64,000 nt of DNA, taken from NCBI RefSeq assembly GCF_008704395.1, contig NZ_CP023695.1:1860001-1924000 (forward strand). The letters run 5' to 3'. Of the stretch, positions 20,074 to 30,950 are shown one piece after another. Within the stretch, counting starts at the first letter, position 1; every line of letters starts with the position of its first letter. Origin of the DNA: Streptomyces alboniger. GTDB lineage: Bacteria; Actinomycetota; Actinomycetes; Streptomycetales; Streptomycetaceae. The position numbers were made by a program, and so were the translations under genes. Under the pieces are notes generated by a model. The model was not told where the DNA came from. It saw only the letters and a list, made by a program, of their open reading frames with translations, and did not search any database.

Positions 20074-20754
20074 TCACGCCCCTATCCGGTAGAGCGAGTG
20101 GGTCCAGGAGAAGGTGTTGTTGTCGACGTACCAGGCGTGCGAGGCCCAGTTGTAGCGGTCGCTGGAGGGCCAGGGGTCGCCCCAGTAGACCCAGCTGTTG
20201 GCGTCGTCGTAGCCGTAGAGGACGTGCATGTGACCGCCGCCGTTGGACCACTGGATGCGGGTCTCGACCGGGCGTCCCGCGTCGACCTCGGTCTTGACCG
20301 TGGAGTAGCGCAGCCACCCGGTGACGTACGAGCCGGGGTTGATGCCCGCCCAGCGCAGGCCGTTCTGCACATTGCCGAGCGTGGCCTGGTTGTTGGGGCA
20401 CTCGGTGTTCTGGCTGCGCCCGAAGGCGGCGTTGCAGAACTGGTTCTGGCTGTAGTTGCGGCCCATGAAGGCCGCGATGGTGTTGCCGCCCGCGGCCCAG
20501 CACCAGTTGGTCTTCTGCTGCGCCTGCATGGTGATGTTCAGGCGCTTCGCGGCGAGGACGGAGGCGTCGGCTGCGGCCGTGCCGCTCGCCTCGGAGGCGG
20601 CGGGCGCGGCGGACGTGACGGGGGCGGCGGAGGTGGTGGGGGCGGGGGCCGCCGTGGCCGTGGGGGCGGTCAGGAGCGCGGCGGCGACGACGGCGAGCGC
20701 GCAGAGATGTCTGCGTCTGCCTGTGCTGCTGGTCCTGCTGATCGGTGGGCGCAT
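20074..20754 (-). CDS. Secreted papain-like cysteine peptidase
   Basis: A 226-aa exported protein. A signal peptide (LCALAVVAAALLTAPTATA) is followed by a 25-residue Ala/Ser/Thr-Pro linker and a papain-like domain. The catalytic cysteine is in QQKTNWCWAAGGN, the histidine in NGGGHMHVLYGYDD, and the aspartate in VYWGDPW. The layout fits the C39/C70 (AvrRpt2-like) peptidase group. The start is the ATG with GGGAGG 6 nt upstream. The substrate is unknown; the next gene, separated by 5 nt, encodes a membrane-anchored surface protein that may be its partner or target. Confidence 0.82.
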   Translation of the reverse strand: MRPPISRTSSTGRRRHLCALAVVAAALLTAPTATAAPAPTTSAAPVTSAAPAASEASGTAAADASVLAAKRLNITMQAQQKTNWCWAAGGNTIAAFMGRNYSQNQFCNAAFGRSQNTECPNNQATLGNVQNGLRWAGINPGSYVTGWLRYSTVKTEVDAGRPVETRIQWSNGGGHMHVLYGYDDANSWVYWGDPWPSSDRYNWASHAWYVDNNTFSWTHSLYRIGA

Positions 20755-20954
20755 CGCGTTCCTCCCGAGCGGGATGTGGGGTGTGGAGGAGCGCGTCCGG
20801 ACGCTGCGATTGAGCATCGAGTGTTGTCGAGTGCAGGTCAACACGCTTCAATGCGGAATTACTTGGGCCGTGAACGGCGGCGTACGGATGTGAACGGACG
20901 TCGTACGCCGACCTGGCGACCCGCTCCGACCGGCGCGAACGCCGGGCGGCTGGA

Positions 20955-20966
20955 GTGAACGTTCAC
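20955..20966. promoter_or_regulatory. Palindromic operator candidate before the XRE-like gene
   Basis: GTGAACGTTCAC is a perfect 12-bp palindrome ending 14 nt before the start of the gene at 20981. The half-site GTGAACG also occurs at 20870 and 20890, so three copies lie within 100 bp. This fits an autoregulatory operator, but no binding protein is proven. Confidence 0.45.
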
Positions 20967-20980
20967 AGAAAGGGGCCCGC

Positions 20981-21961
20981 ATGCGGCACGGCACACGGTT
21001 CGCACACGGCGCGCCCGCGGACGCGGCATGGATGGCGGACGACGAACCTGCGGAGCTGACGGCCGCCCTGCGCACCGGCCCCTTCCACCTCGCGCTGCGC
21101 ACCGCGATCGCCGTCCGGCGACTGCCGTTGCAGCGCGTGCGTCACCATCTGGCCCAGCACGGCATCAACGTCGGGGTGACCAGTCTGAGTTACTGGCAGC
21201 AGGGCGCCCGGCGCCCCCAGCGCGCCGAGTCGCTGCGCGCCGTACGCGCCCTGGAGGAGATCCTTCAGCTCCCCGAGGAGTCGCTGCTCCGGCTCCTCGC
21301 CCACCCCGGCGAGCGCGCCGACACCGAACGGCCCGCCGCACGCTCGTACCGCTCCCTCGTGGAGGCCTCCGACGTACTGCGCGCGCTCCTGACCGAACTG
21401 GGCTCGCCGGTCGACGGCGGGCTGCACACCATCGGCCACCACGAGCGGGTGCGGATCGGCGCGCGCCGCGAGCTGGTCGGCCGCGAGTCGCAGCACGTCG
21501 TACGCGCCCACCGCGACGGTATCGACCACTACGTCGCCATCTACCACGGCGACCCCGGCTGTGCCCCCGACCGCGTGCGCGTGCGGGCTCTGGAGAACTG
21601 CCGTACGGGGCGCGTGCGCTGGCATGAGGGGACGGGGGTGCTGGTCGCCGAACTGCTCTTCGACGCGCGGCTGCGGGCGGGCGACACGCATCTGTTCGCG
21701 TACGGCTTCGAGGACGGCACGGCGGGGACGGCCACCGAGTACGTGCGCGGCTTCACGTACGCGGGCGGGCAGTACGCGCTCCAGATCCGCTTCGACGAGC
21801 TGGCCCTGCCCGTACGCTGCCACCGCTTCGCCCAGCAGTCGGCCGCCGGGCCGCGCGGGGGCCGGCAGGAGCTGACCTTGAGCGGCAGCCACCGCTCAGT
21901 GCATCTGGTGGAGCCACAGGTGCGGGCGGGGCTGCTGGGGATCGCGTGGGACTGGGAGTAG
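20981..21961 (+). CDS. XRE-like helix-turn-helix regulator of unknown target
   Basis: A 326-aa protein. Residues 35-105 form a Cro/C1-like unit (FHLALRTAIAVRRLPLQRVRHHLAQHG ... TSLSYWQQGARRPQRAESL ... ALEEILQLPEESLLRLL). The remaining 200 residues are a predicted beta-rich sensor region that I do not recognise. The ATG has AAAGGGG at a good distance. It stands alone, divergent from the cysteine peptidase, with repeated GTGAACG sites in the shared promoter region, so it may regulate itself and the secreted pair. Confidence 0.7.
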   Translation: MRHGTRFAHGAPADAAWMADDEPAELTAALRTGPFHLALRTAIAVRRLPLQRVRHHLAQHGINVGVTSLSYWQQGARRPQRAESLRAVRALEEILQLPEESLLRLLAHPGERADTERPAARSYRSLVEASDVLRALLTELGSPVDGGLHTIGHHERVRIGARRELVGRESQHVVRAHRDGIDHYVAIYHGDPGCAPDRVRVRALENCRTGRVRWHEGTGVLVAELLFDARLRAGDTHLFAYGFEDGTAGTATEYVRGFTYAGGQYALQIRFDELALPVRCHRFAQQSAAGPRGGRQELTLSGSHRSVHLVEPQVRAGLLGIAWDWE

Positions 21962-21976
21962 GGGCCTCGGGGTGAG

Positions 21977-22420
21977 CTAGGCCTTCTTCCCGGCGCCGGG
22001 GTTCTGGGGGCCCGCGATGATCTTGCCGTTCTCCACCTTGACCGGCAGCTCGGCCAGCGGCTTGACGGCCGGCTCCTTCAGCACCTTGCCGTTCGTGGCG
22101 TCGAACTGGCTGCCGTGGCACTGGCAGATGAGCTTGTGCCCCTCCAGCGTCTGGATCGGACACCGCGCGTGCGTGCAGATCGTGCTGTACGCCTTGTACT
22201 CGTCCTCGGAGATCCGGCTGACGACCACGTTCTCGTCCGTGTACAGCTTCGAGGCGCCCACCTTCACGTCGTCGGACTTCCCGAGGTCCACCGGCGCGGT
22301 CGGCGCCGACCTGTTCGATCCGCCGTCGTCCGAGGCGCAGGCGGTGAGGCCGAGCCCGACGGCCGGGGCGAGAGCGGCGGCCCGCAGCACGGTGCGGCGG
22401 GCGGGGGGCGTGCCGGGCAT
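21977..22420 (-). CDS. Rieske 2Fe-2S lipoprotein
   Basis: A 147-aa exported iron-sulfur protein. The N-terminus combines a twin-arginine-like RRTVLRAAALAP with a lipobox (GLTAC, cysteine near residue 28), so it is probably a Tat-exported lipoprotein on the outer face of the membrane. The Rieske ligands are in CTHARC near residue 82 and CQCHGSQF near residue 100, and the second Cys of each box is kept, allowing the stabilising disulfide. It is not next to cytochrome bc genes, so its redox partner is unknown. GGAG precedes the ATG by 6 nt. Confidence 0.88.
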   Translation of the reverse strand: MPGTPPARRTVLRAAALAPAVGLGLTACASDDGGSNRSAPTAPVDLGKSDDVKVGASKLYTDENVVVSRISEDEYKAYSTICTHARCPIQTLEGHKLICQCHGSQFDATNGKVLKEPAVKPLAELPVKVENGKIIAGPQNPGAGKKA

Positions 22421-22621
22421 GGTGTCTCCACAGGTCAGGGGCGTTTCGGTGACGGATCAGACCATACCGGCGCGCGGCTTTGGGGCCGGGTTGGGCGCGG
22501 GCGTGCCCGAGTGCCGCCCGCTTCCTGCCGAAGGGCCGCGCACGGCCTAGCCTGAGCGGGATGCCGGGCGCGCGCCGTGCCGCGCGGCCCGAGCCAGGCA
22601 GCGCCCCGAGAGGAACCACCC

Positions 22622-23536
22622 GTGATAGTCGTCGCAGGAGAGGCCCTGATCGACCTCGTGCCGCAGGAGGCGGACCAGGACGCCGGGCTGCCCCCGCTCG
22701 CGCCGCGCCTCGGCGGCGGCCCGTACAACACCGCCGTGGCACTCGGCCGCCTCGGCTCACCCGTCGCGTTCTGCTCGCGCGTGTCACGCGACGCGTTCGG
22801 CGAGGCGCTCCTCGGCGGGCTGCGGGCGGCCGGTGTCGATCTCTCGTACGTCCAGCGCGGCCCCGAGCCGACGACGCTCGCCGTCGCCTCGGTCGGCGCG
22901 GACGGCTCCGCCGGGTACTCCTTCTACGTCGAGGGCACGGCCGACCGCCTGTTCAGCGCTCCGGACCGCCTCCCCGACGGCGTACGCGCGATGTCGTTCG
23001 GCACCTGCTCGCTCGTCCTCGAACCGGGCGCGAGCGCGTTCGAGGAACTGCTGCGCCGCGCGGCGGGACGCGGCGTGTTCACGGCGCTCGACCCGAACGT
23101 ACGAGCCGCGCTGATCCCCGACGCGGACGCGTACCGCGCGCGGTTCAGGAGCTGGCTGCCGTCGGTGTCGCTGCTCAAGCTGTCGCAGGAGGACGCCGAC
23201 TGGCTCGGCGGCACCCCGCGGGAGTGGCTGGCGTCCGGGCCGTCGGCCGTGGTCGTCACGCGCGGCGGTGAAGGCCTGTGGCTGTACACGCGGGACGGGG
23301 ACGAGCTGCGCGTTCCCGGCGAACCGGTCGACGTGGTGGACACGATCGGCGCGGGCGACACGGTCAACGCGGCGCTGCTGCACGGCCTCGCGACCCGGGA
23401 CGCGCTCTCGCCGGAAGCGGTGGCCGGGCTGGACGCCGAGGCCTGGTCGGACGTACTGCGGTTCGCGGCGCGGGCGGCGGCGGTCACCTGCTCGCGAACG
23501 GGCGCGGAACCTCCGTATGCGGCGGAGCTCGGGTAG
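22622..23536 (+). CDS. PfkB-family carbohydrate kinase
   Basis: A 304-aa ribokinase-fold enzyme. Signature 1 is LGGGPYNTAVALGRLG near residue 37, and signature 2 with the catalytic aspartate is VDTIGAGDTVNAALLHG near residue 240. Opening with VIVVAGEALIDLVP it resembles fructokinases or 2-keto-3-deoxygluconate kinases, but the substrate cannot be read from sequence alone. The GTG start has GAGAGG 8 nt upstream. It is a single gene facing an enoyl-CoA hydratase gene. Confidence 0.85.
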   Translation: MIVVAGEALIDLVPQEADQDAGLPPLAPRLGGGPYNTAVALGRLGSPVAFCSRVSRDAFGEALLGGLRAAGVDLSYVQRGPEPTTLAVASVGADGSAGYSFYVEGTADRLFSAPDRLPDGVRAMSFGTCSLVLEPGASAFEELLRRAAGRGVFTALDPNVRAALIPDADAYRARFRSWLPSVSLLKLSQEDADWLGGTPREWLASGPSAVVVTRGGEGLWLYTRDGDELRVPGEPVDVVDTIGAGDTVNAALLHGLATRDALSPEAVAGLDAEAWSDVLRFAARAAAVTCSRTGAEPPYAAELG

Positions 23537-23586
23537 GGCGCGAGTTCGGACAGGGCGCGGTCAGCGGGTCTCGGCGTGCGGGCGGG

Positions 23587-24363
23587 TCACCGTTCCGTGA
23601 ACGCCCCGTGCCGGCCCGCGCCCGCCGTGAAGCGGGCGGCTCCCTCGGCGGCCTCGGCCAGTGAGTGCAGGCCGTGCCGCAACTCTCCCGCCATCGCCTC
23701 CTGCTCGGACAGGCCGCCCTGTTCGAGGAGGGAGAGCCGGTCGTGCCGCAGGCAGGTCTGGGGGAAGGCGGCGATCTCGGCGGCGAGGCGCTCGGCCGCG
23801 GCGCGCGAGGTGCCGGTGGGCACCGTGCGGTTGACCAGGCCCATGGCGAGCGCTTCGGCCGCGCCCACCGGACGGCCCGTCAGGATCAGGTCCATGGCAC
23901 GGCTCTCGCCGATCAGCCGCGGCAGCCGTACCGTCCCGCCGTCGATGAGCGGGACGCCCCAGCGGCGGCAGAAGACCCCGAGGACGGCATCCTCGTCGGC
24001 GACCCTCAGATCGCACCAGAGGGCGAGTTCGAGGCCGCCCGCGACGGCGTGACCGGAGATCGCCGCGATCACCGGCTTGGACAGGCGCATCCGGGTGGGG
24101 CCCAGGGGGCCGTCGCCACCACCTTCCCCGGCCTCCGTCACGTCGTTGCCGTCGGGGGTCCCGATGGCCTTGAGGTCGGCGCCCGCGCAGAAGGTGCCGC
24201 CCTCGCCCCACAGGACGGCGACGGAGGCGTCCGGGTCGGCGTCGAAGGCGCGGAAGGCGTCTGCGAGGGCGCGGGCGGTGGGCCCGTCGACGGCGTTCCG
24301 GGCGGCGGGCCGGGACAGCACGATGGTGGTGACGGGCCCTTCGCGTTCAGTACGTACGGACAT
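23587..24363 (-). CDS. Enoyl-CoA hydratase/isomerase family protein
   Basis: A 258-aa crotonase-fold protein. The oxyanion-hole segments are GTFCAGADLKAIG near residue 60 and AAISGHAVAGGLELALWCDLRVA near residue 100. The C-terminal acid/base positions (RRWGVPLIDGGTVRLPRLIG) fit a hydratase or isomerase of unsaturated acyl-CoA. Starts at MSVRTEREGPVTTIVL; the Shine-Dalgarno sequence is weak. There are no neighbouring fatty-acid genes to define the substrate. Confidence 0.85.
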   Translation of the reverse strand: MSVRTEREGPVTTIVLSRPAARNAVDGPTARALADAFRAFDADPDASVAVLWGEGGTFCAGADLKAIGTPDGNDVTEAGEGGGDGPLGPTRMRLSKPVIAAISGHAVAGGLELALWCDLRVADEDAVLGVFCRRWGVPLIDGGTVRLPRLIGESRAMDLILTGRPVGAAEALAMGLVNRTVPTGTSRAAAERLAAEIAAFPQTCLRHDRLSLLEQGGLSEQEAMAGELRHGLHSLAEAAEGAARFTAGAGRHGAFTER

Positions 24364-24444
24364 GGGGCCAGCCGACCACGGGCGGGGGCGCCCGACAAGA
24401 CGTCCCCCCAAGACGTCCCCGCCTCCGGACCCGCCGACCGAGAA

Positions 24445-24494
24445 CGCCCCGCCCCTTCGGTGGACTCCCGGGGGAGTCCAGAGGGGGCGGGGCG
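24445..24494 (-). terminator. Large hairpin downstream of uvrA
   Basis: Outer arms CGCCCCGCCCC and complement (11 bp) enclose a second 8-bp stem (TGGACTCC and complement). It starts 31 nt after the uvrA stop and precedes the enoyl-CoA hydratase gene on the same strand. Confidence 0.85.
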
Positions 24495-24524
24495 CTGCGG
24501 CCGGTGCCGGGTGCCGGGTGCCGG

Positions 24525-27668
<3,144 letters not shown>

Positions 27669-27722
27669 GCCGGTCCGCACCTTTCTAGAGAGAAGTGACA
27701 GGGACGAAACCCCGTCTTTCAC

Positions 27723-27745
27723 AGACTAGGGCGAGCCACTGACAA
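27723..27745 (-). promoter_or_regulatory. PafBC/RecA-NDp-type promoter of uvrA
   Basis: On the - strand TTGTCAGTG, 8 bases (GCTCGCCC), then TAGTCT: an exact fit to TTGTCRGTG-N8-TAnnnT, the LexA-independent DNA-damage promoter described for actinobacterial recA. It predicts a leader of about 48 nt that carries the AAGGT Shine-Dalgarno of uvrA. Confidence 0.85.
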
Positions 27746-27895
27746 CGCCGGGCTGCTTCCCTGGTTCACCTGTGGAACAAGCCCGCACCGTCAAGAATGC
27801 CCGATGCCGCCCTCGACCATATAGCACGCACATTCGATTTACGGGGTGACCTGGACTCCTTCACCCGAACGTGTGACCCAGCTATCGTCGGGCGC

Positions 27896-28588
27896 ATGAT
27901 TGATCATGTGCGCGACCTCGCGTCTGTACGTGACGCGACCGACCGGCTGCTCAGCGCGGTCGCGAAACTGAACAACGATTCGATCGCCGAGCCGTCACGA
28001 CTGCCGGGCTGGACCCGCGGTCATGTCCTCGCCCACCTCGCGCGGAACGCGGACGCGCTGGTGAACGTGCTCGCCGGGCGGCCGATGTACGCCAGCGCCG
28101 AGACACGCGACGCGGACATCGAGCGGGACGCCCCGCGCGCGCTCACCGAGCAGCTGGCGGACGTGGAGGAGAGCGCGGCCCGCTTCCGGGAGGAGGCGGC
28201 GAAGCCCGCGGACTGGTCCCGCACGGTGGAGCTGCGCAACGGCGTCACCGACTCCGCGTCGCGGGTGCCGTTCCGGCGCTGGGTCGAGGTCGAGCTGCAC
28301 CACGTCGACCTCGGCGTCGGATACGAGCTCGAGGACCTGCCGGAGGAGTTCGTCCGGCGTGAGATCGCGTTCCTGGCCGCACGCTTCTCGGGGAACGCGA
28401 CGGTGCCGCCGACACGGATCACCGACGGCACGCACGCGTGGAGCACCGGCCGCGAGGGTGCCCCCGACGACGCCACCATCACCGTGTCCGGCCCGGCGCC
28501 GGAGGTGGTCGGCTGGCTCTCCGGCCGCCGCGACGGCTCCGCGCTGACGTCCGAAGGAGGCCTCCTGCCGGCCCTGCCCCCGCTATAG
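27896..28588 (+). CDS. Maleylpyruvate isomerase-family (mycothiol-dependent/DinB-like) protein
   Basis: A 230-aa protein of the MDMPI family. The N-terminal four-helix DinB-like domain has the metal-site motif SRLPGWTRGHVLAHLARNADAL near residue 40 and a third metal ligand in VEVELHHVDLGVGY near residue 145; a small C-terminal domain follows. Members use mycothiol, the actinobacterial thiol, as cofactor for isomerisation or detoxification, but the substrate is not clear here. I start at the ATG giving MIDHVRDL. TTCACC-N17-TATCGT lies so that transcription would begin at or next to the ATG, so it is probably leaderless. It is divergent from uvrA. Confidence 0.8.
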   Translation: MIDHVRDLASVRDATDRLLSAVAKLNNDSIAEPSRLPGWTRGHVLAHLARNADALVNVLAGRPMYASAETRDADIERDAPRALTEQLADVEESAARFREEAAKPADWSRTVELRNGVTDSASRVPFRRWVEVELHHVDLGVGYELEDLPEEFVRREIAFLAARFSGNATVPPTRITDGTHAWSTGREGAPDDATITVSGPAPEVVGWLSGRRDGSALTSEGGLLPALPPL

Positions 28589-28598
28589 GCTGACGGCC

Positions 28599-29255
28599 AT
28601 GACGTACAGCGGAGCGGTGAAGGTCGGCGGGGGCGCGGATGTGCACGAGCTGCCGGACCTCATGATTTCCAAGGTCGCGGTCGGGCCGATGAACAACAAC
28701 GCGTACCTGCTGCGCTGCCGGGCCACCGGCGAGCAGCTCCTGATCGACGCGGCCAACGACGCCGGGACCCTGCTGACGCTGATCGGTGACGACGGCATCG
28801 CGTCCGTCGTCACCACGCACCAGCACGGCGACCACTGGCAGGCGCTCGCCGCGGTCGTCTCGGCGACCCGCGCGCGGACGTACGCGGGCCGCGAGGACGC
28901 CGAGGGCATCCCCGTGCCGACGGACGTCCTCGTCGACGACGGCGACACGATCACGGTCGGCCGGGTCACCCTCACCGCCCGCCACCTGGTGGGCCACACT
29001 CCGGGTTCGATCGCGCTCGTCTACGACGACCCGCACGGCCATCCGCACGTGTTCACCGGCGACTGCCTCTTCCCGGGCGGCGTCGGCAACACCTGGAAGG
29101 ATCCGAAGGCGTTCGCGAGCCTCATCGACGACGTCGAGACGAAGATCTTCGGAACGCTCCCCGACGAGACGTGGGTCTACCCCGGCCACGGCGACGACAC
29201 GACGCTGGGCGCCGAGCGCCCGCACCTCCCGGAGTGGCGCGCCCGCGGCTGGTGA
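28599..29255 (+). CDS. MBL-fold metallo-hydrolase (glyoxalase II-like)
   Basis: A 218-aa metallo-beta-lactamase-fold hydrolase. The metal-binding motif is TTHQHGDHW near residue 70, with further ligands in HLVGHTPGS, FTGDCLFPGG and VYPGHGDDTTLGAE. The last resembles glyoxalase II (hydroxyacylglutathione hydrolase), and in an actinomycete the thioester would be with mycothiol. It follows the mycothiol-enzyme-like gene by 10 nt, which supports a shared thiol-linked detoxification role (inference). Confidence 0.85.
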   Translation: MTYSGAVKVGGGADVHELPDLMISKVAVGPMNNNAYLLRCRATGEQLLIDAANDAGTLLTLIGDDGIASVVTTHQHGDHWQALAAVVSATRARTYAGREDAEGIPVPTDVLVDDGDTITVGRVTLTARHLVGHTPGSIALVYDDPHGHPHVFTGDCLFPGGVGNTWKDPKAFASLIDDVETKIFGTLPDETWVYPGHGDDTTLGAERPHLPEWRARGW

Positions 29256-29288
29256 ACACGGGCGGCGCCGGCGGGCCAGGGGCAGGCG

Positions 29289-29762
29289 TCACGCCCCGGC
29301 GGCCACCAGCATCGCCACCCGCTCCACCGCGAAGACGTACCCCTGGACGCCGCAGCCCGCGATGACGCCGTCGGCGCGCTGCGAGACGTAGCTGTGGTGC
29401 CGGAACGCCTCGCGCTGGTGGATGTTGGAGATGTGGACCTCCACCACGGGCATCCCGTCACAGGTGTTGAGGGCGTCCAGGATCGCGACGGACGTGTGGG
29501 AGTAGGCCGCGGGGTTGATGACGATGCCCGCGTGGCGCTCGCGCGCCTCGTGGATCCAGTCGACCAACTCGCCCTCGTGGTTGCTCTGCCGCAGGTCCAC
29601 CGTCCCGCCGTGCGCTGCCGCCGCCTCGGCGCACAGGGCCTCGACGTCGGCGAGGGTGTCCGAGCCGTAGATCTCGGGCTGGCGCTGCCCGAGGAGGTTC
29701 AGGTTCGGGCCGTTCAGAATCATGATCGGAGCGGTGGCGAGGCCGCGGGCGCTGAGGGTCAT
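29289..29762 (-). CDS. aroQ: 3-dehydroquinate dehydratase, type II
   Basis: A 157-aa enzyme converting 3-dehydroquinate to 3-dehydroshikimate in the shikimate pathway; the dodecameric type II class is well studied in S. coelicolor. Catalytic features are visible: [19 protein letters not shown] with the catalytic tyrosine, [13 protein letters not shown], and [18 protein letters not shown] with the catalytic histidine. No Shine-Dalgarno precedes the ATG, so it may be leaderless. It is divergent from the S66 peptidase gene. Confidence 0.96.
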   Translation of the reverse strand: MTLSARGLATAPIMILNGPNLNLLGQRQPEIYGSDTLADVEALCAEAAAAHGGTVDLRQSNHEGELVDWIHEARERHAGIVINPAAYSHTSVAILDALNTCDGMPVVEVHISNIHQREAFRHHSYVSQRADGVIAGCGVQGYVFAVERVAMLVAAGA

Positions 29763-29838
29763 GGAGGAGGTCTATCACGCCTCCCGCGCGCGGGAACTCC
29801 GGTGCGCTGAGCGTGAGTACGGCTTTACGCTGCGCTCC

Positions 29839-30888
29839 ATGATGATCGAACCGCTGTACCCGCCCAAGCCCTCGCCCGGTGACCGCATCGCCGTGATCTC
29901 CCCGTCCAGGGGCCTGCCGGAGCTTTTCCCGCTCCCCTACGAGCTGGGCCTCGAACGGCTCCGCAAGGAGTTCGGCCTCGAACCCGTGGAGTATCCCTCG
30001 ACGCGAAGAATGGGCTCGACGCCCCGGGAGCGTGCCGACGACATCCACGCGGCCTTCACCGACCCGACCGTCAAGGCCGTCATCGCCAGCATCGGGGGCG
30101 ACGACCAGATCACCGTACTGCCGCACCTGGACCGCGAGTTGATCCGCGCGCACCCGAAGCCGTTCTTCGGCTACAGCGACAACACCAACCTGCTGGCCTA
30201 CCTCTGGCAGTGCGGCATCGTCGGCTTTCACGGCGCTTCCGTGATGTGCGAGCTGGGCCGGCCCGGCGCGATGGCGCCCCTGACGGAACGTTCGCTGCGC
30301 GCCGCGCTCTTCACGTCCGGGGCCTATGAGCTGCACCCCGCCGACCGCTACCGCGACGTGGACCTGCCCTGGGAGGACCCCGCGACTTTCGCGCAGGAGC
30401 CGCCGACCGAGCCGGGCTCCGGCTGGTACTGGCACCGGCCGGAGCGGGTCGTGGAGGGCCGCTCCTGGGGCGGCGAGCTGGAGATCGTCTCGTGGCTCCT
30501 GATGGCGGACCGCGAGGTCGCGCGGGACCTGTCGGCGTACGACGGCTGCGTACTGTTCCTGGAGACCTGCGAGGAACTCATCGGCGCCGAGCAGGTGTTC
30601 CGCATCCTGCGCAACATGGGCGAGCGCGGGATGCTGCACCGCTTCCCCGCCCTCCTGATGGGGCGTGCCAAGGCCTGGTCGTTCACCCGCCCCCAGGACG
30701 CCGACCAGAAGGCCGCGCACGCACGTGAGCAGCGCGAAGCCGTACTGCGGGCGCTCGGCATGTACGCCCCGGACACCATGGCGGTCTTCGACGTGGACCT
30801 CGGACACACCGACCCCCAGCTGGTGATCCCGTACGGAGGGAACGTGCGGGTAGACGGGCCGGGGCGGCGCATCACGGTGACGTACTGA
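29839..30888 (+). CDS. S66-family LD-carboxypeptidase (LdcA/MccF-like)
   Basis: A 349-aa serine peptidase of family S66. The nucleophile is the serine of FFGYSDNTNLL near residue 113, the acidic residue lies in CVLFLETCEELIGAEQVF, and the histidine in VDLGHTDPQLVIPYG. Family members cleave L,D-peptide bonds in murein tetrapeptides, or the amide of microcin-C-type toxins (MccF). The length and the ETCEE segment look closer to the MccF subgroup, so immunity or peptide detoxification is as plausible as wall recycling. Two ATGs are adjacent (29839 and 29842). Confidence 0.85.
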   Translation: MMIEPLYPPKPSPGDRIAVISPSRGLPELFPLPYELGLERLRKEFGLEPVEYPSTRRMGSTPRERADDIHAAFTDPTVKAVIASIGGDDQITVLPHLDRELIRAHPKPFFGYSDNTNLLAYLWQCGIVGFHGASVMCELGRPGAMAPLTERSLRAALFTSGAYELHPADRYRDVDLPWEDPATFAQEPPTEPGSGWYWHRPERVVEGRSWGGELEIVSWLLMADREVARDLSAYDGCVLFLETCEELIGAEQVFRILRNMGERGMLHRFPALLMGRAKAWSFTRPQDADQKAAHAREQREAVLRALGMYAPDTMAVFDVDLGHTDPQLVIPYGGNVRVDGPGRRITVTY

Positions 30889-30950
30889 GCGACCCGATCA
30901 CCTCTGTGCGCCCCCCGTAACCACCCGTCACTGTGGGTACTTGACGCGGC

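Noticed and set aside
27764..27778. GTTC-N7-GAAC near the uvrA promoter as a LexA box
   Set aside because: The actinobacterial SOS box is GAAC-N4-GTTC; here the half-sites are in the opposite order with the wrong spacing.
29722..29838. Longer N-terminus for the S66 peptidase
   Set aside because: The extra 39 codons overlap the start region of divergent aroQ and lack a ribosome site; the S66 domain begins directly after the ATG pair at 29839.
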